The position numbers were made by a program, and so were the translations under genes. A model generated the notes under the pieces. That model was not told the origin of the DNA. It did not search any database and was given only the letters and a program-made list of their open reading frames with translations. This document shows, one piece after another, positions 1-7,463 of a stretch of DNA of 38,005 bases. The first letter of the stretch is position 1; each line of letters begins with the position of its first letter. This DNA comes from an uncultured bacterium (GTDB lineage Bacteria > Verrucomicrobiota > Kiritimatiellia > RFP12 > UBA1067), in contig CACYCL010000129.1 of the NCBI GenBank assembly GCA_902772905.1, positions 1 through 38,005 on the forward strand, read 5' to 3'.

Positions 1-694
1 CTGCGCCGACCTTGACAGTGCTGCCGGCTGGTATCGCCGCTCCGTCCAGCACGACGGCGTTGAAGTTCGTGATGCTGTAAGGGTTTGCCTGGCCGAGCGG
101 CGCAAGCGCGTCAGCGCCTTTAAGGGCGAGCGTCACGCCTGTGTTGAACTTGAAATTGCATGTCGTCGGCAGCTGGATGACGGTGCAGGCGGAGCTTGCG
201 CGGAGATGAAACGTCCCGCGCTCCGTGGCATCGAAGTAAAGGTTCTTGAGGTCTATGATCGGATAGTTGATGCCAACCCCGTCGGCGGCGATGTCTGCGT
301 TCGGCGACCTGTCGATGTTCTGAAGGCCAAAGAACACTTCCGTACGACCACCGCCGATTGTGAGCGAACAGGTGTCGTCCTTGGCGGCGAGTCCGCCGGC
401 TATCCGCAGGTAGAAGACACCCGTCGGCGTAGACTCAAGGTCGATTCGCGCCGCACCCTCAATATAGACGTTGGCGTCGATGCGGTAGCCGTCGCCGCTG
501 CCCACGGGAGCGACGAGCGTCGCGCCGTCCTTGAGCGTTATCTGGTTCCCGGCCTTGTTGTTCGTCGCATCGTCGAGCGCAAGCGATTCGCCCGAGGCGA
601 CGGTGAAAGTCGCTGCAGACAGTGAAGCCGCGCAAAGCGCCACGACCGATGCTGCGACCATGCAAGTCTTTCTGCTACATGCCGATGCGTTCAT
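1..694 (-). CDS. Secreted beta-strand-repeat-like surface protein, N-terminal part (runs off the window)
   Basis: The frame is open from an ATG at 692-694 to the window edge, about 231 codons, so the C-terminus is missing. It begins with a typical signal peptide: a short basic start, a hydrophobic run VAASVVALCAAS, then a cut after LSAA. The mature part is rich in G, T, N, D and short hydrophobic strands, with phrases such as GNQITLKDGATL and FNAVVLDGAAIPAGST. These resemble the beta-helical, autotransporter-associated repeat proteins that are abundant in Kiritimatiellae and related bacteria. The start is supported by an AAGGAG Shine-Dalgarno about 12 nt upstream and a promoter at 730-735. 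It is probably exported and surface-attached or released. No enzyme motif is visible, and the function is unknown. Confidence 0.75.
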   Translation of the reverse strand, partial: MNASACSRKTCMVAASVVALCAASLSAATFTVASGESLALDDATNNKAGNQITLKDGATLVAPVGSGDGYRIDANVYIEGAARIDLESTPTGVFYLRIAGGLAAKDDTCSLTIGGGRTEVFFGLQNIDRSPNADIAADGVGINYPIIDLKNLYFDATERGTFHLRASSACTVIQLPTTCNFKFNTGVTLALKGADALAPLGQANPYSITNFNAVVLDGAAIPAGSTVKVGA

Positions 695-703
695 GTCTCA
701 CAC

Positions 704-760
704 TCTCCTTATTGTGACAATACAAGGCTATTATAGCATATTCTCAAGCGGCCGCAAGAT
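704..760 (-). promoter_or_regulatory. Promoter and ribosome-binding site of the beta-strand-repeat gene
   Basis: On the minus strand an extended -10 box TGCTATAAT lies at 730-738 (TATAAT at 730-735). A weak -35, CTTGCG or TTGCGG, sits 16-17 nt upstream. The expected transcript has a leader of roughly 28 nt with an AAGGAG site, so this gene uses a conventional leadered mRNA. Confidence 0.6.
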
Positions 761-770
761 TCAATCGGGC

Positions 771-803
771 AAAAATCGCATGGCGCATTCGGCAATGGGC
801 GAT
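771..803 (-). terminator. Weak candidate terminator after the secreted hydrolase gene
   Basis: Read on the minus strand, ATCGC (799-803) can pair with GCGAT (775-779), followed directly by TTTT. It lies between the stop at 845 and the next promoter. The stem is short and the loop long, so this is only a candidate. Confidence 0.25.
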
Positions 804-844
804 GCATACGCACCGTCCGACTGAATCGCGATAGCATACGTTGC

Positions 845-2659
845 CTACTCGGCAAGACGCCTCATGCGGATGACCGCAGGCGACCACGCCGGAATGCGCG
901 GCACCGCAAACGCGCTGCCTGAGCCGAGCTTGTGCCATGTGCCGCTGCGCGAAAGCGCTTCTGCGGCGAAGGTGCCATCCTCAGTCAGGCGCACGTCTGT
1001 CGCGTCGTCAAAGTCGAGGTTGAAGAGGAATATCACACGCTCTTTTCCGTCTGGCGTTTCCCACACGCTCTGCGCGAGGCGGACGCATGTATCGACACGC
1101 GACGGCATTCTGCCGCCCGCGAGGCGGTCGAGAGCGTCCTTTATTTCAAGGCTCGCACTGCGCACCCAGACAGCGTTGCTCCACGCGCCCTTACCGAAGA
1201 CGAACGTCTTGCCGTCCCTGCCGACTTCCGCCGCCGCCGCGCCGTCCTCCATCACGCCGCGATTGCGCCACGCCGCAAGCTTGTCCTTCGGAACCGCCCG
1301 CGCCGACTTGCCCGAGAGCAGAAGCAGCGAGGCGTCCTTCTCGCGGAACGTGAACGGAACGCCGATGTACAGAAGCGGCTTCCAGTCCTCCGCGCCGAGA
1401 ACGTGCATGTCATACAGCGACTTCGCCTTGCCGTTCGCAAGCCAGATGTCGGAGTCGTAGAAAGGATATACGCCGATCTGCCGCTTGCCCTCTATCAGCG
1501 CGCGCATCCTGTCCAGCTCGCCGCGCCGACGGTGGATCATGGCGACAAGGGCATCGTCCCTAAGCTGCTCGTCGAGATTAGGCTTGATGGCGTCGTAGGT
1601 TGCGCCGTCCGCCCCTGCCAAGCCGACGTTCAGCGCGGCTTCGAGGAACGTCATGCGCATCGACTTCGTGCGGCGGTTGTAGGGACTCGTCACCTCTTCG
1701 GTGAGGTTCACGACTCCAGGGCCTTCGGATGCCGCGCAGTTCCTTGCGATGGCGACGTTCTTCGCGATTATGCCGTCGTTGGAGTACGGAGCGAAGTCGG
1801 TGTACGCGCCACTGCCGTGGCGGAACCACACCACGCCGTCTCTGTTCTTCGCCCTTTCGACAAGAGCCTTGAAATCATAAGGCGAATGAACCAGCCCAGT
1901 AGGATTGCAGCACATGAACCCGACTATGACCTTGTCGTCCACGACGTGAACTGCGTCTGCAATGACGCCTGCAAGATCGGTCAGCGACTGCTGGCAGAAG
2001 CGCCGCCACGCCGTACGTACGCGCACGCCGTTCACTGACGCATCAGAAAGAATAGCCGACTTCAGAGCTTCGCGTGACATGGCGACGCCGCTCTCGGCGG
2101 CGAAACGCGAGAGACACTCGCCGCAGAAGCAGCCGAAGTCCACGGGCGGATGGTGCGCCATACGAAAATCGTCGTCGATCCAGATGACCGACGGGCCAAG
2201 CTTCGCGTACCGCGTGAACACGTCGCGCATGCAGCCCTTGAACGCAGCAGAGCGCGGGCATGCAACTGCGGCGGCGGTCTTGCCGTTCGCGCCGACCATC
2301 TTCGGATAGTCCCGCACCTCCTGCCAGTTGTCCATGTGCCCTATCGTGGAGCTGACGCATATCTCGACATCAACCCCCTGCGCCTTCATGCGCTCGACAA
2401 ACGCCCTCTGCCGCTCGAAATCGCGCACTTCCTCAGGGCCTATCTTAAGCCCAGCGAACGTGGCAATGATGATGCCGTCCGCGAACGCTCCGGGGTACGC
2501 GGTGCGCGCAGCCTCGATCTTCTCCGGCTCGACGGCCCAGATGCGCTGGATGGTACGATACGGCCGCGTCACCGGAGAGGAATTGACAGTCGCGGCGATG
2601 CCCGAACTTGCGACTGCGGCAACGGCAAGTGCCGCAAGCATACGAGACGTTTGTTTCAT
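845..2659 (-). CDS. Secreted TIM-barrel glycoside hydrolase-like protein
   Basis: This is a 604-residue exported protein. A signal peptide covers residues 1-23 (MKQTSRMLAALAVAAVASSG...). The central region has the look of a (beta/alpha)8 hydrolase of the GH42-like, clan GH-A type: a strand ending IWIDDDFR near 159-165, followed by a cysteine cluster CFCGEC at 177-182 as in GH42-like and family-10-like glycosylhydrolases. A possible second acidic site is VNLTEE near residue 315. A beta-sandwich-like tail ends the protein. An in-frame ATG at 2683 exists, but the ATG at 2659 follows a GGGAG site and gives a clean signal peptide. It lies 24 nt after the DUF5107-like/TPR gene and is probably cotranscribed. 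The fold is inferred, the substrate is unknown, and the exact family needs a profile search. Confidence 0.65.
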   Translation of the reverse strand: MKQTSRMLAALAVAAVASSGIAATVNSSPVTRPYRTIQRIWAVEPEKIEAARTAYPGAFADGIIIATFAGLKIGPEEVRDFERQRAFVERMKAQGVDVEICVSSTIGHMDNWQEVRDYPKMVGANGKTAAAVACPRSAAFKGCMRDVFTRYAKLGPSVIWIDDDFRMAHHPPVDFGCFCGECLSRFAAESGVAMSREALKSAILSDASVNGVRVRTAWRRFCQQSLTDLAGVIADAVHVVDDKVIVGFMCCNPTGLVHSPYDFKALVERAKNRDGVVWFRHGSGAYTDFAPYSNDGIIAKNVAIARNCAASEGPGVVNLTEEVTSPYNRRTKSMRMTFLEAALNVGLAGADGATYDAIKPNLDEQLRDDALVAMIHRRRGELDRMRALIEGKRQIGVYPFYDSDIWLANGKAKSLYDMHVLGAEDWKPLLYIGVPFTFREKDASLLLLSGKSARAVPKDKLAAWRNRGVMEDGAAAAEVGRDGKTFVFGKGAWSNAVWVRSASLEIKDALDRLAGGRMPSRVDTCVRLAQSVWETPDGKERVIFLFNLDFDDATDVRLTEDGTFAAEALSRSGTWHKLGSGSAFAVPRIPAWSPAVIRMRRLAE

Positions 2660-2683
2660 GCTCCCACAACCCCGCAATCTCAT

Positions 2684-5600
2684 TTACTCGATCTCCGCCA
2701 GCAGCTTGCGTAGTTCACCCGCCTTTTCACGCGCCTTGGCCGCGCGCTCCATTGCAGAGTTGTCTCCGGCGAACTTCGCATAGGCGTTTATTATCTCCGG
2801 CTGAGGCGTCTCAAGCTCCTTGATGGCCTGCTTCAGCTCTGCAACCAACGGAGCCGTCTCGGCGTCGCGGCCAAGCTCACGCAGGGCCTTCACGCGCCAA
2901 TAGTCCATCTCGCCGGCGTGAATCCATCCCTTGAGCGAGTTCTCAAGTTCCGCCTTCCAGCCGGCGGCGTCGCCGAGCGCCTTCTTGCACTGCGCCATGA
3001 AATAGCGGCTCTTAGGCTCCGTGCCAGCATCGCCCGGGCGACCGGCCTGGAGATTCTCCGGATACGTCGTGGACTCTGCGAAATACCCGAGCGCAGTCTT
3101 GTAGTCGCCCTTCGCCATGGCCTCCCGGCCAAGTCCGATGCACGACTCGACGAACGGGGCGAGCAGTCCGTCCGCACCTTCCCAGACGTGGAAGCGGCGT
3201 GTGGTGAGAATCTCGTGCGCCTCGGCGTGGCGCCCGACGGCGTTCAGCGTGTATGCGTAGCGCAGGATGCACGGATCGTACTTGTCGACCGTCGTGCGAT
3301 ACTTCTCCATGAGCGCAAGACGCTCCGACGCAGGAAGATTCAGCTTCTCCGCGAGCTTGCCCGCCTCGTCAAGCGTGCGGAAGTTGCCTGGATCGACCTC
3401 AAGCGACTTCAAATAGTATTCGTATGCTTCGCGGCTGGCAATGCCCGAAGGAACGCCGGTGTTCGTGAAGTACGTTCCGGGATGCGAGAGCGCGAAGCCT
3501 ATGCAGCGAAGAGCAAGCGCGTGTTTTGGATTGACGCGAACCGCAACCCGCCACGATGCGAGCGCAGCGTCCTTCTGGTCCATGTTCCACAGCACTTCCG
3601 CAAGATAATAGTGCGTATTGGCGCAGGCATTCTTGTCGTTGTACGCCGGCCCGTCAGCCGCCCACTTGAGCACGGCCAGCTCCTCAAGGCGGCTTGGGAA
3701 GCAGTAATCGGTCGTCATAAGGCCTGCAGCCGTCAGCGTTTTCGAGACGACGTCGCAATTCACGCCCAGCTTCGCCTGTGCATACGCCTTGAAATAGCCA
3801 AATAGCGCGTTCTTGTAGCTGTCGCACGCGGCTAGCGTGTCTTTCAGCGGAAGCGCGCCCTCGGTCGCATAAGGCTTCTCGGCGGCGGCCTTGGCAAGCG
3901 CGGCGTCGCAGAGCGCAATTACCTCATGCCACGCGCCGACGCCCGCGTAGTCGCTCACGCACTCCAGAAGCTGCTGGGCCTTGAGCCCGCGGTTTCTACC
4001 TGCCTTCTCAAGCGCCTCGGCGGCGGCGGCTGGCGTTGGGCCGCCTGCGGCGGCAAACGCCGCCTCGCACACGCCCCAGTATTCGAGCGGGTCGCGCACA
4101 AAAGCCTGCTTCTGGTTCACCTCTGCCAGTTCGCGCCACTTCTCCACTTGGTGCTCGGATGCGCGGCTGTCGGTGCGCAGCTTGCGGTGGATGTAGGCGT
4201 GGAGGGTGTGGATTTTCGCCTCCGCGACGCCGAGGAGATATGCGTCCTCTATTCGCTCATGCGCCTCCACGTAGTCGCCCTTGAGGCAGTTCAGGCGAGC
4301 AATCTCCACCAACGACTCCTTCTTGTAGGTCGCGCGCCACGTGCAGCGCCAGAAGAGGTCTTCGGCGCGTTTCAGGTTGCCCAGCCCGCGCTCGACGAGT
4401 GCGAGGTAGTATTCAGGCGCAGCGTCAAGCGCACGCGTGTGGTTCTGCGTGGCGCGGGCGACGGCGCGTTCGAGATACGGCTTCGCCTCGGCGTAGCACG
4501 CGTTCTTCGCCAGGCGAACGCCCATCGCGAGGTTTGCGCGAGTGTAGTCGGGGTCGATTTCAAGGGCGCGCTTGTAGTATGGAACTGGGTCGAGAATGCC
4601 GTTGTGGAACTGATCGAGGCGCAGGCCCGTTTCATAGGCAAGCTCGGCGCTAGTGTATTCGTGCGGCGGCTTCGGGTTTGCCACCTTTGGCGGCAGCTCG
4701 ACGTCGCCCTGCGGAGGAACGGGCGTATAGGAGAGAAACACCTTTCCGTCCGCATCTGCCATGGTAGCTGTGAACTCCTGGTCCGCAGCCTTCGACTCCA
4801 CCTTCACCGTCTTGCACCAGGGCGTGTTCGGGTCGATTGCAACGCCCTTCTCGGAGAACACCGTCTCGTCGCCGCGCCGCACCAAAACCGTGCAGCCTCT
4901 GAGCTCGCGAGTGGAGTGGAAGCCGACGAGCAGCTTGTCTCTCTCGGGACGGTCCACGTTAACCGCACCGTCGATGGTGACGTTCTTCACTCCGCCTATT
5001 CCCTTCACGGGGAACCAGAACTGCGTCACGGTGCGCGTTTCGTACGGCGCAATCCACGAATAGTCGGGCTGGTTGTCGCTCCAGCATCCGACCATCAGCT
5101 CAAGGTATGGGCCGTCCTTGTCGGTGAGCACCTTGTCCCACACATGCGCCTCCGGGAAGTTGCCCCAGAGAAAGAACTTCTTGCCGACGGTGATGTGTCG
5201 GTTGGAGACGTGCGCCGTGCCGCAGTTCTTGCCGTGGTCGTAGCCAGCCATGAAGGAGTTTTCGGGGTCAAAGCCGAATATCGAGCGCGACTCAATGGTG
5301 AAGTTGCGCCACCAGCTGAGGTCCATCGTGCCGGAGATGTCGTCCGCATACTTTGAACGCTGCGACGGCAGAAGCTCGATTTCCTCCTTGCGCGGGCCGA
5401 CGGGGTAGCTCGTCCAGTAGTTCTTGTGGTGGTCGAAGCCGAGGTGCATCGACGGCGGGAACTGTATCTGGTAGTCGTCGCCGCAGTGGACGGACACGTT
5501 TGCCCAGTATATCATGGACTCTATCCACGGCTGGCGGTTCATGAAGATGTTCTGCGCCCTCAGGACGGCGCGGTCTGGCAGAAGCGAGAGGCCTATCGTC

Positions 5601-6124
5601 CATTTCAGACGGCGGCGAAGTTCCGTCTCGCCGATCCACACCGTCTTGGAGCCGTCGTCGTTCGCAACGGCGCGCCAGTCGATTGGCATCGCGGTCGTGG
5701 CGCGGTGGTGATGGGGGAAGTTCCACTCGACGCCTCCAGATATCCACGCGCCGAGCATTCCGATGAGAGCTGGCTTTATGACGTGCTGGCGATAGAACGC
5801 CTCGAAGCCAGTCGCCTTGTCGGTGAAGTTGAGCAGATGCCCGCCGTGCTCTGGCAGCAGCCCCATCTGAAGCCACTTGTTCTCAAGCACGAGATACTTG
5901 TACGTCTCGTCCATCTTCTCGTCGTGCAGCACGTCCTGCATGGGATACGGATAGACCCTTCCCTGCGCACCCTGGTAGACGCGGCCAGTGTAGAAAAGCG
6001 GCGTCTTGTCGTAGCCGCCAGGCGCATAGGTGGGAAGAACTGTCACGTCCTCCCTGAACGAAACCTCGTCAGCCACGGAAAGAAGCGAAACAAACGACAA
6101 AACTAGGCACAGTGATTTATTCAT
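2684..6124 (-). CDS. Secreted DUF5107-like domain protein with C-terminal TPR array
   Basis: The protein has 1146 residues. A signal peptide (MNKSLCLVLSFVSLLSVA) is followed by a domain matching the general appearance of DUF5107 (about residues 30-370), a galactose-mutarotase-like fold rich in W, H and Y (WNFPHHH, MIYWANVSVH). A short beta region follows, then a long alpha-helical part from about 470 to the end. That part contains tetratricopeptide-like repeats, for example YYKRALEIDPDYTRANLAMG and YYLKSLEVDPGNFRTLDEAG. Such proteins occur in polysaccharide-utilisation loci and are thought to act on or bind carbohydrate; a catalytic role here is not shown. An upstream in-frame ATG at 6166 is unlikely because the -10 box lies inside that extension. 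The ATG at 6124 is 7 nt past TATAAT, which predicts a leaderless mRNA. The hydrolase-like gene follows in the same operon. Confidence 0.75.
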   Translation of the reverse strand: MNKSLCLVLSFVSLLSVADEVSFREDVTVLPTYAPGGYDKTPLFYTGRVYQGAQGRVYPYPMQDVLHDEKMDETYKYLVLENKWLQMGLLPEHGGHLLNFTDKATGFEAFYRQHVIKPALIGMLGAWISGGVEWNFPHHHRATTAMPIDWRAVANDDGSKTVWIGETELRRRLKWTIGLSLLPDRAVLRAQNIFMNRQPWIESMIYWANVSVHCGDDYQIQFPPSMHLGFDHHKNYWTSYPVGPRKEEIELLPSQRSKYADDISGTMDLSWWRNFTIESRSIFGFDPENSFMAGYDHGKNCGTAHVSNRHITVGKKFFLWGNFPEAHVWDKVLTDKDGPYLELMVGCWSDNQPDYSWIAPYETRTVTQFWFPVKGIGGVKNVTIDGAVNVDRPERDKLLVGFHSTRELRGCTVLVRRGDETVFSEKGVAIDPNTPWCKTVKVESKAADQEFTATMADADGKVFLSYTPVPPQGDVELPPKVANPKPPHEYTSAELAYETGLRLDQFHNGILDPVPYYKRALEIDPDYTRANLAMGVRLAKNACYAEAKPYLERAVARATQNHTRALDAAPEYYLALVERGLGNLKRAEDLFWRCTWRATYKKESLVEIARLNCLKGDYVEAHERIEDAYLLGVAEAKIHTLHAYIHRKLRTDSRASEHQVEKWRELAEVNQKQAFVRDPLEYWGVCEAAFAAAGGPTPAAAAEALEKAGRNRGLKAQQLLECVSDYAGVGAWHEVIALCDAALAKAAAEKPYATEGALPLKDTLAACDSYKNALFGYFKAYAQAKLGVNCDVVSKTLTAAGLMTTDYCFPSRLEELAVLKWAADGPAYNDKNACANTHYYLAEVLWNMDQKDAALASWRVAVRVNPKHALALRCIGFALSHPGTYFTNTGVPSGIASREAYEYYLKSLEVDPGNFRTLDEAGKLAEKLNLPASERLALMEKYRTTVDKYDPCILRYAYTLNAVGRHAEAHEILTTRRFHVWEGADGLLAPFVESCIGLGREAMAKGDYKTALGYFAESTTYPENLQAGRPGDAGTEPKSRYFMAQCKKALGDAAGWKAELENSLKGWIHAGEMDYWRVKALRELGRDAETAPLVAELKQAIKELETPQPEIINAYAKFAGDNSAMERAAKAREKAGELRKLLAEIE

Positions 6125-6140
6125 GCCCGGTATTATAGCA
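6125..6140 (-). promoter_or_regulatory. Extended -10 promoter giving a leaderless start
   Basis: On the minus strand TGCTATAAT (TATAAT at 6132-6137) is followed by the 7 nt ACCGGGC and then the ATG of the DUF5107-like/TPR gene. Transcription should start at or next to the A of the ATG. No good -35 is present at 17 nt; that space is occupied by a perfect inverted repeat. Confidence 0.65.
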
Positions 6141-6161
6141 GATGCCGTCCAAAACGGCATC
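6141..6161. promoter_or_regulatory. Perfect 21-bp operator-like palindrome at the DUF5107-like/TPR promoter
   Basis: GATGCCGT (6141-6148), a 5-nt centre, then ACGGCATC (6154-6161) form perfect 8-bp arms. The repeat covers the spacer and -35 side of the promoter whose -10 box is at 6132-6137, an ideal place for a repressor such as a LacI or GntR type protein. No palindrome-binding regulator is encoded next to it in the window. Confidence 0.5.
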
Positions 6162-6197
6162 GCCAATCAAGAGAAAAAATGATACTCATTTGGGCAA

Positions 6198-6443
6198 TTA
6201 TTCAGGCGACAAGGCACTTCGCGCAGTCAATGGTTCAGCTTTCGCGCATCCATCCATTGACCCGAAAAGCCCCCTTCTGGGCTCCAAAATCACCCCTTCA
6301 CAGAGGCCCGATGACGCCGGAATGATCCACCAGGAGTTCCACGCATCTCCGCCGCTTCTTGTGCAGCCACTCAGGAACGTCGCGACAGCCGGTTGTTTCG
6401 ATGTGGCGGCGGGTCGGCTGTTGACAACTTTTCTTTGCTTCAT
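6198..6443 (-). CDS. Small unrecognised ORF in the accessory island
   Basis: An 81-codon frame starting MKQRKVVNSRPAATS, with its ATG overlapping the stop of the preceding small ORF (ATGA at 6440-6443). It is rich in S, A, G and R and has several tryptophans and cysteines in the middle (DAWNSWWIIPAS). I recognise no family. It may be a decayed fragment or non-coding; its only support is the stop/start overlap with its neighbour and an uninterrupted frame. The downstream part contains inverted repeat GTCAATGG (6226-6233) / CCATTGAC (6254-6261). Confidence 0.25.
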   Translation of the reverse strand: MKQRKVVNSRPAATSKQPAVATFLSGCTRSGGDAWNSWWIIPASSGLCEGVILEPRRGLFGSMDGCAKAEPLTARSALSPE

Positions 6444-6613
6444 TTCGCGCCACGGCTGACGGCGTTCGGCACGTAGACCTTTTCGGCGAGACAGCGTTCG
6501 AAAGCTTTCCTGCCCTTGACGATTCCCGCCGCCTGGGTCTCTGCGCCGTCGGTATTGTCGCCCTCGTTTGAGAGCGCCAGGCGGTGTACGTTGCAGAGCT
6601 TGAGTTTCTTCAT
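6440..6613 (-). pseudogene. Truncated duplicate of the frameshifted island gene
   Basis: A 57-codon frame whose residues 19-55 clearly match the middle of the gene at 6851-7485: GDNTDGAETQAA here against GDNPDSAETQAA there, then KAFERCLAEKVYVPNAVSRG against KAIERCLAEKVDVPNAVSRG. The DNA is also visibly similar (6456-6570 against 7134-7246). After ..AVSRG this copy ends at once (AK, stop), so the C-terminal half is gone. The ATG overlaps the stop of the preceding 35-codon ORF as ATGA. It is most likely a partial tandem duplication that has decayed, although it could still be translated. Confidence 0.5.
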
Positions 6614-6717
6614 GGTTTGAGAGGTTTGAGGGGTTTGAGAGGATTGTCACGCGGAGGCGCGGAGGGGCGGAGGGCGGCAAGCCGCGAGTTGATCGCGATG
6701 ATGATTGTGAGCGCCAT
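6610..6717 (-). CDS. 35-residue ORF ending in an LKP repeat
   Basis: The start MALTIIIAINSRLAAL is preceded by a strong AGGAGGT Shine-Dalgarno five bases upstream of the ATG at 6717. The hydrophobic N-terminus is followed by RPSAPPRD and three LKP units encoded by a 9-bp tandem repeat (6614-6640). The stop overlaps the next ORF (ATGA). The second half is made of repeat DNA (the GC-rich element at 6647-6672 and the 9-bp repeat), so the original gene may have been truncated when these arrived. No known family. Confidence 0.3.
   Translation of the reverse strand: MALTIIIAINSRLAALRPSAPPRDNPLKPLKPLKP
6614..6640. repeat. Three-unit 9-bp tandem repeat
   Basis: On the plus strand GGTTTGAGA, GGTTTGAGG, GGTTTGAGA occur back to back. 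On the minus strand they encode the LKP repeat of the 35-residue ORF. Confidence 0.8.
6647..6672 (-). repeat. GC-rich interspersed repeat, copy A
   Basis: The minus strand reads CTCCGCCCCTCC then GCGCCTCCGCGTGA. It matches the plus-strand sequence at 7321-7346 in 25 of 26 positions, so the two copies are inverted relative to each other about 650 bp apart. Elements of this CTCCGCGCCTCCGCGTGA type recur as dispersed repeats in many bacterial genomes. Confidence 0.7.
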
Positions 6718-6719
6718 TC

Positions 6720-6851
6720 CTACCTCCTTGCCTTTCTGAAGGAAGTTGTGGTATAATTCGCGGTGTTGGAGGCCGGGAACTCCTCATGTGGCATGAACCG
6801 TAAGCATGAGGCAGTAGGCGCGATGTTCACGTAGGTCTGCGTCGCGTTCAT
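6720..6851 (-). CDS. 43-residue ORF in the accessory island
   Basis: The frame starts MNATQTYVNIAPTASC and ends FRKARR. Its ATG overlaps the stop of the upstream gene (TGATG at 6849-6853), and GGAGG lies 7 nt upstream of the ATG. The Shine-Dalgarno for the following 35-residue ORF lies in its last codons. The arrangement of overlapping stops, starts and Shine-Dalgarno sites is like a compact phage operon. No family recognised. The same DNA carries a promoter-like sequence and hairpins on the plus strand, so coding status is uncertain. Confidence 0.3.
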   Translation of the reverse strand: MNATQTYVNIAPTASCLRFMPHEEFPASNTANYTTTSFRKARR

Positions 6852-7320
6852 CAGTTGCCTCCTTCGCTTTTATCCGAAGGACCCCATCCCGTGAGAACCC
6901 AGTTGCGTGGGAACCCGGCCTTTTCGTCGCTCGTCAGCCTGAGCGTCGCCACGTAGCCGCCATGCTTGAGATTTAGTTTTTGGCCGTTCTGATAGGGGCC
7001 AATGGCCTTGCCTCGCACAAGCGTTTCAGCCAGATGTTCCTTTGCTTCAGGCCTTTCCAGGAATCGCACAAGGCCGCGCGGGTTTTCGCCGCCGGTCGAA
7101 TAGACAAGCGAGATCAGCCCCACGTCGCCGCGGCTGACGGCGTTCGGCACGTCGACCTTCTCGGCAAGGCAGCGCTCAATCGCTTTCTTGCCCTTGCCGA
7201 TTTCGGCGGCCTGGGTCTCGGCGCTGTCGGGGTTGTCGCCTGGCGCGAAGTCGCGCGGGTGGTCTACTTCTGAGAACTTGCCGTCGCGCTCGCGCTTGTA
7301 CTCGCGCATGTTCGCCAGCT

Positions 7321-7346
7321 CTCCGCCTCTCCGCGCCTCCGCGTGA
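7321..7346 (+). repeat. GC-rich interspersed repeat, copy B
   Basis: Inverted partner of the element at 6647-6672, one mismatch in 26. Here it lies inside the frameshifted gene, where the minus strand encodes HAEARRGGE, a phrase often produced when this class of repeat is translated. Confidence 0.7.
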
Positions 7347-7454
7347 GCCTCCTCCCCGGCGGTGTCGAAACCCTGCACGGCGGACCTGATTAGCTCATCG
7401 AGAAAATAGGTCTCAAGGGCTGATTCGCCAGATGGCCGTTTTTTTGCGATTTGA

Positions 7455-7463
7455 GGGGGGGGG
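7455..7463. repeat. Nine-base G/C homopolymer at the frameshift point
   Basis: A run of nine G on the plus strand (nine C in the coding strand). A change of one base switches the reading frame of the gene at 6851-7485 between a short and a full-length product. A seven-T run lies just to the left (7439-7445). Confidence 0.8.

Noticed and set aside
3926-5356. Plus-strand open frame of about 476 codons opposite the DUF5107-like/TPR gene
   Set aside because: No motif, no start signal; explained by codon bias of the opposite strand.
6268-6283. AGCCC/GGGCT hairpin followed by TTTT on the minus strand
   Set aside because: Only a 5-bp stem and it lies within a small open frame. Possible terminator, but too weak to annotate.
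6142-6459. Plus-strand 105-codon frame opposite the island
   Set aside because: It starts inside the DUF5107-like/TPR promoter palindrome, has no Shine-Dalgarno and no recognisable domain. Not distinguishable from chance.
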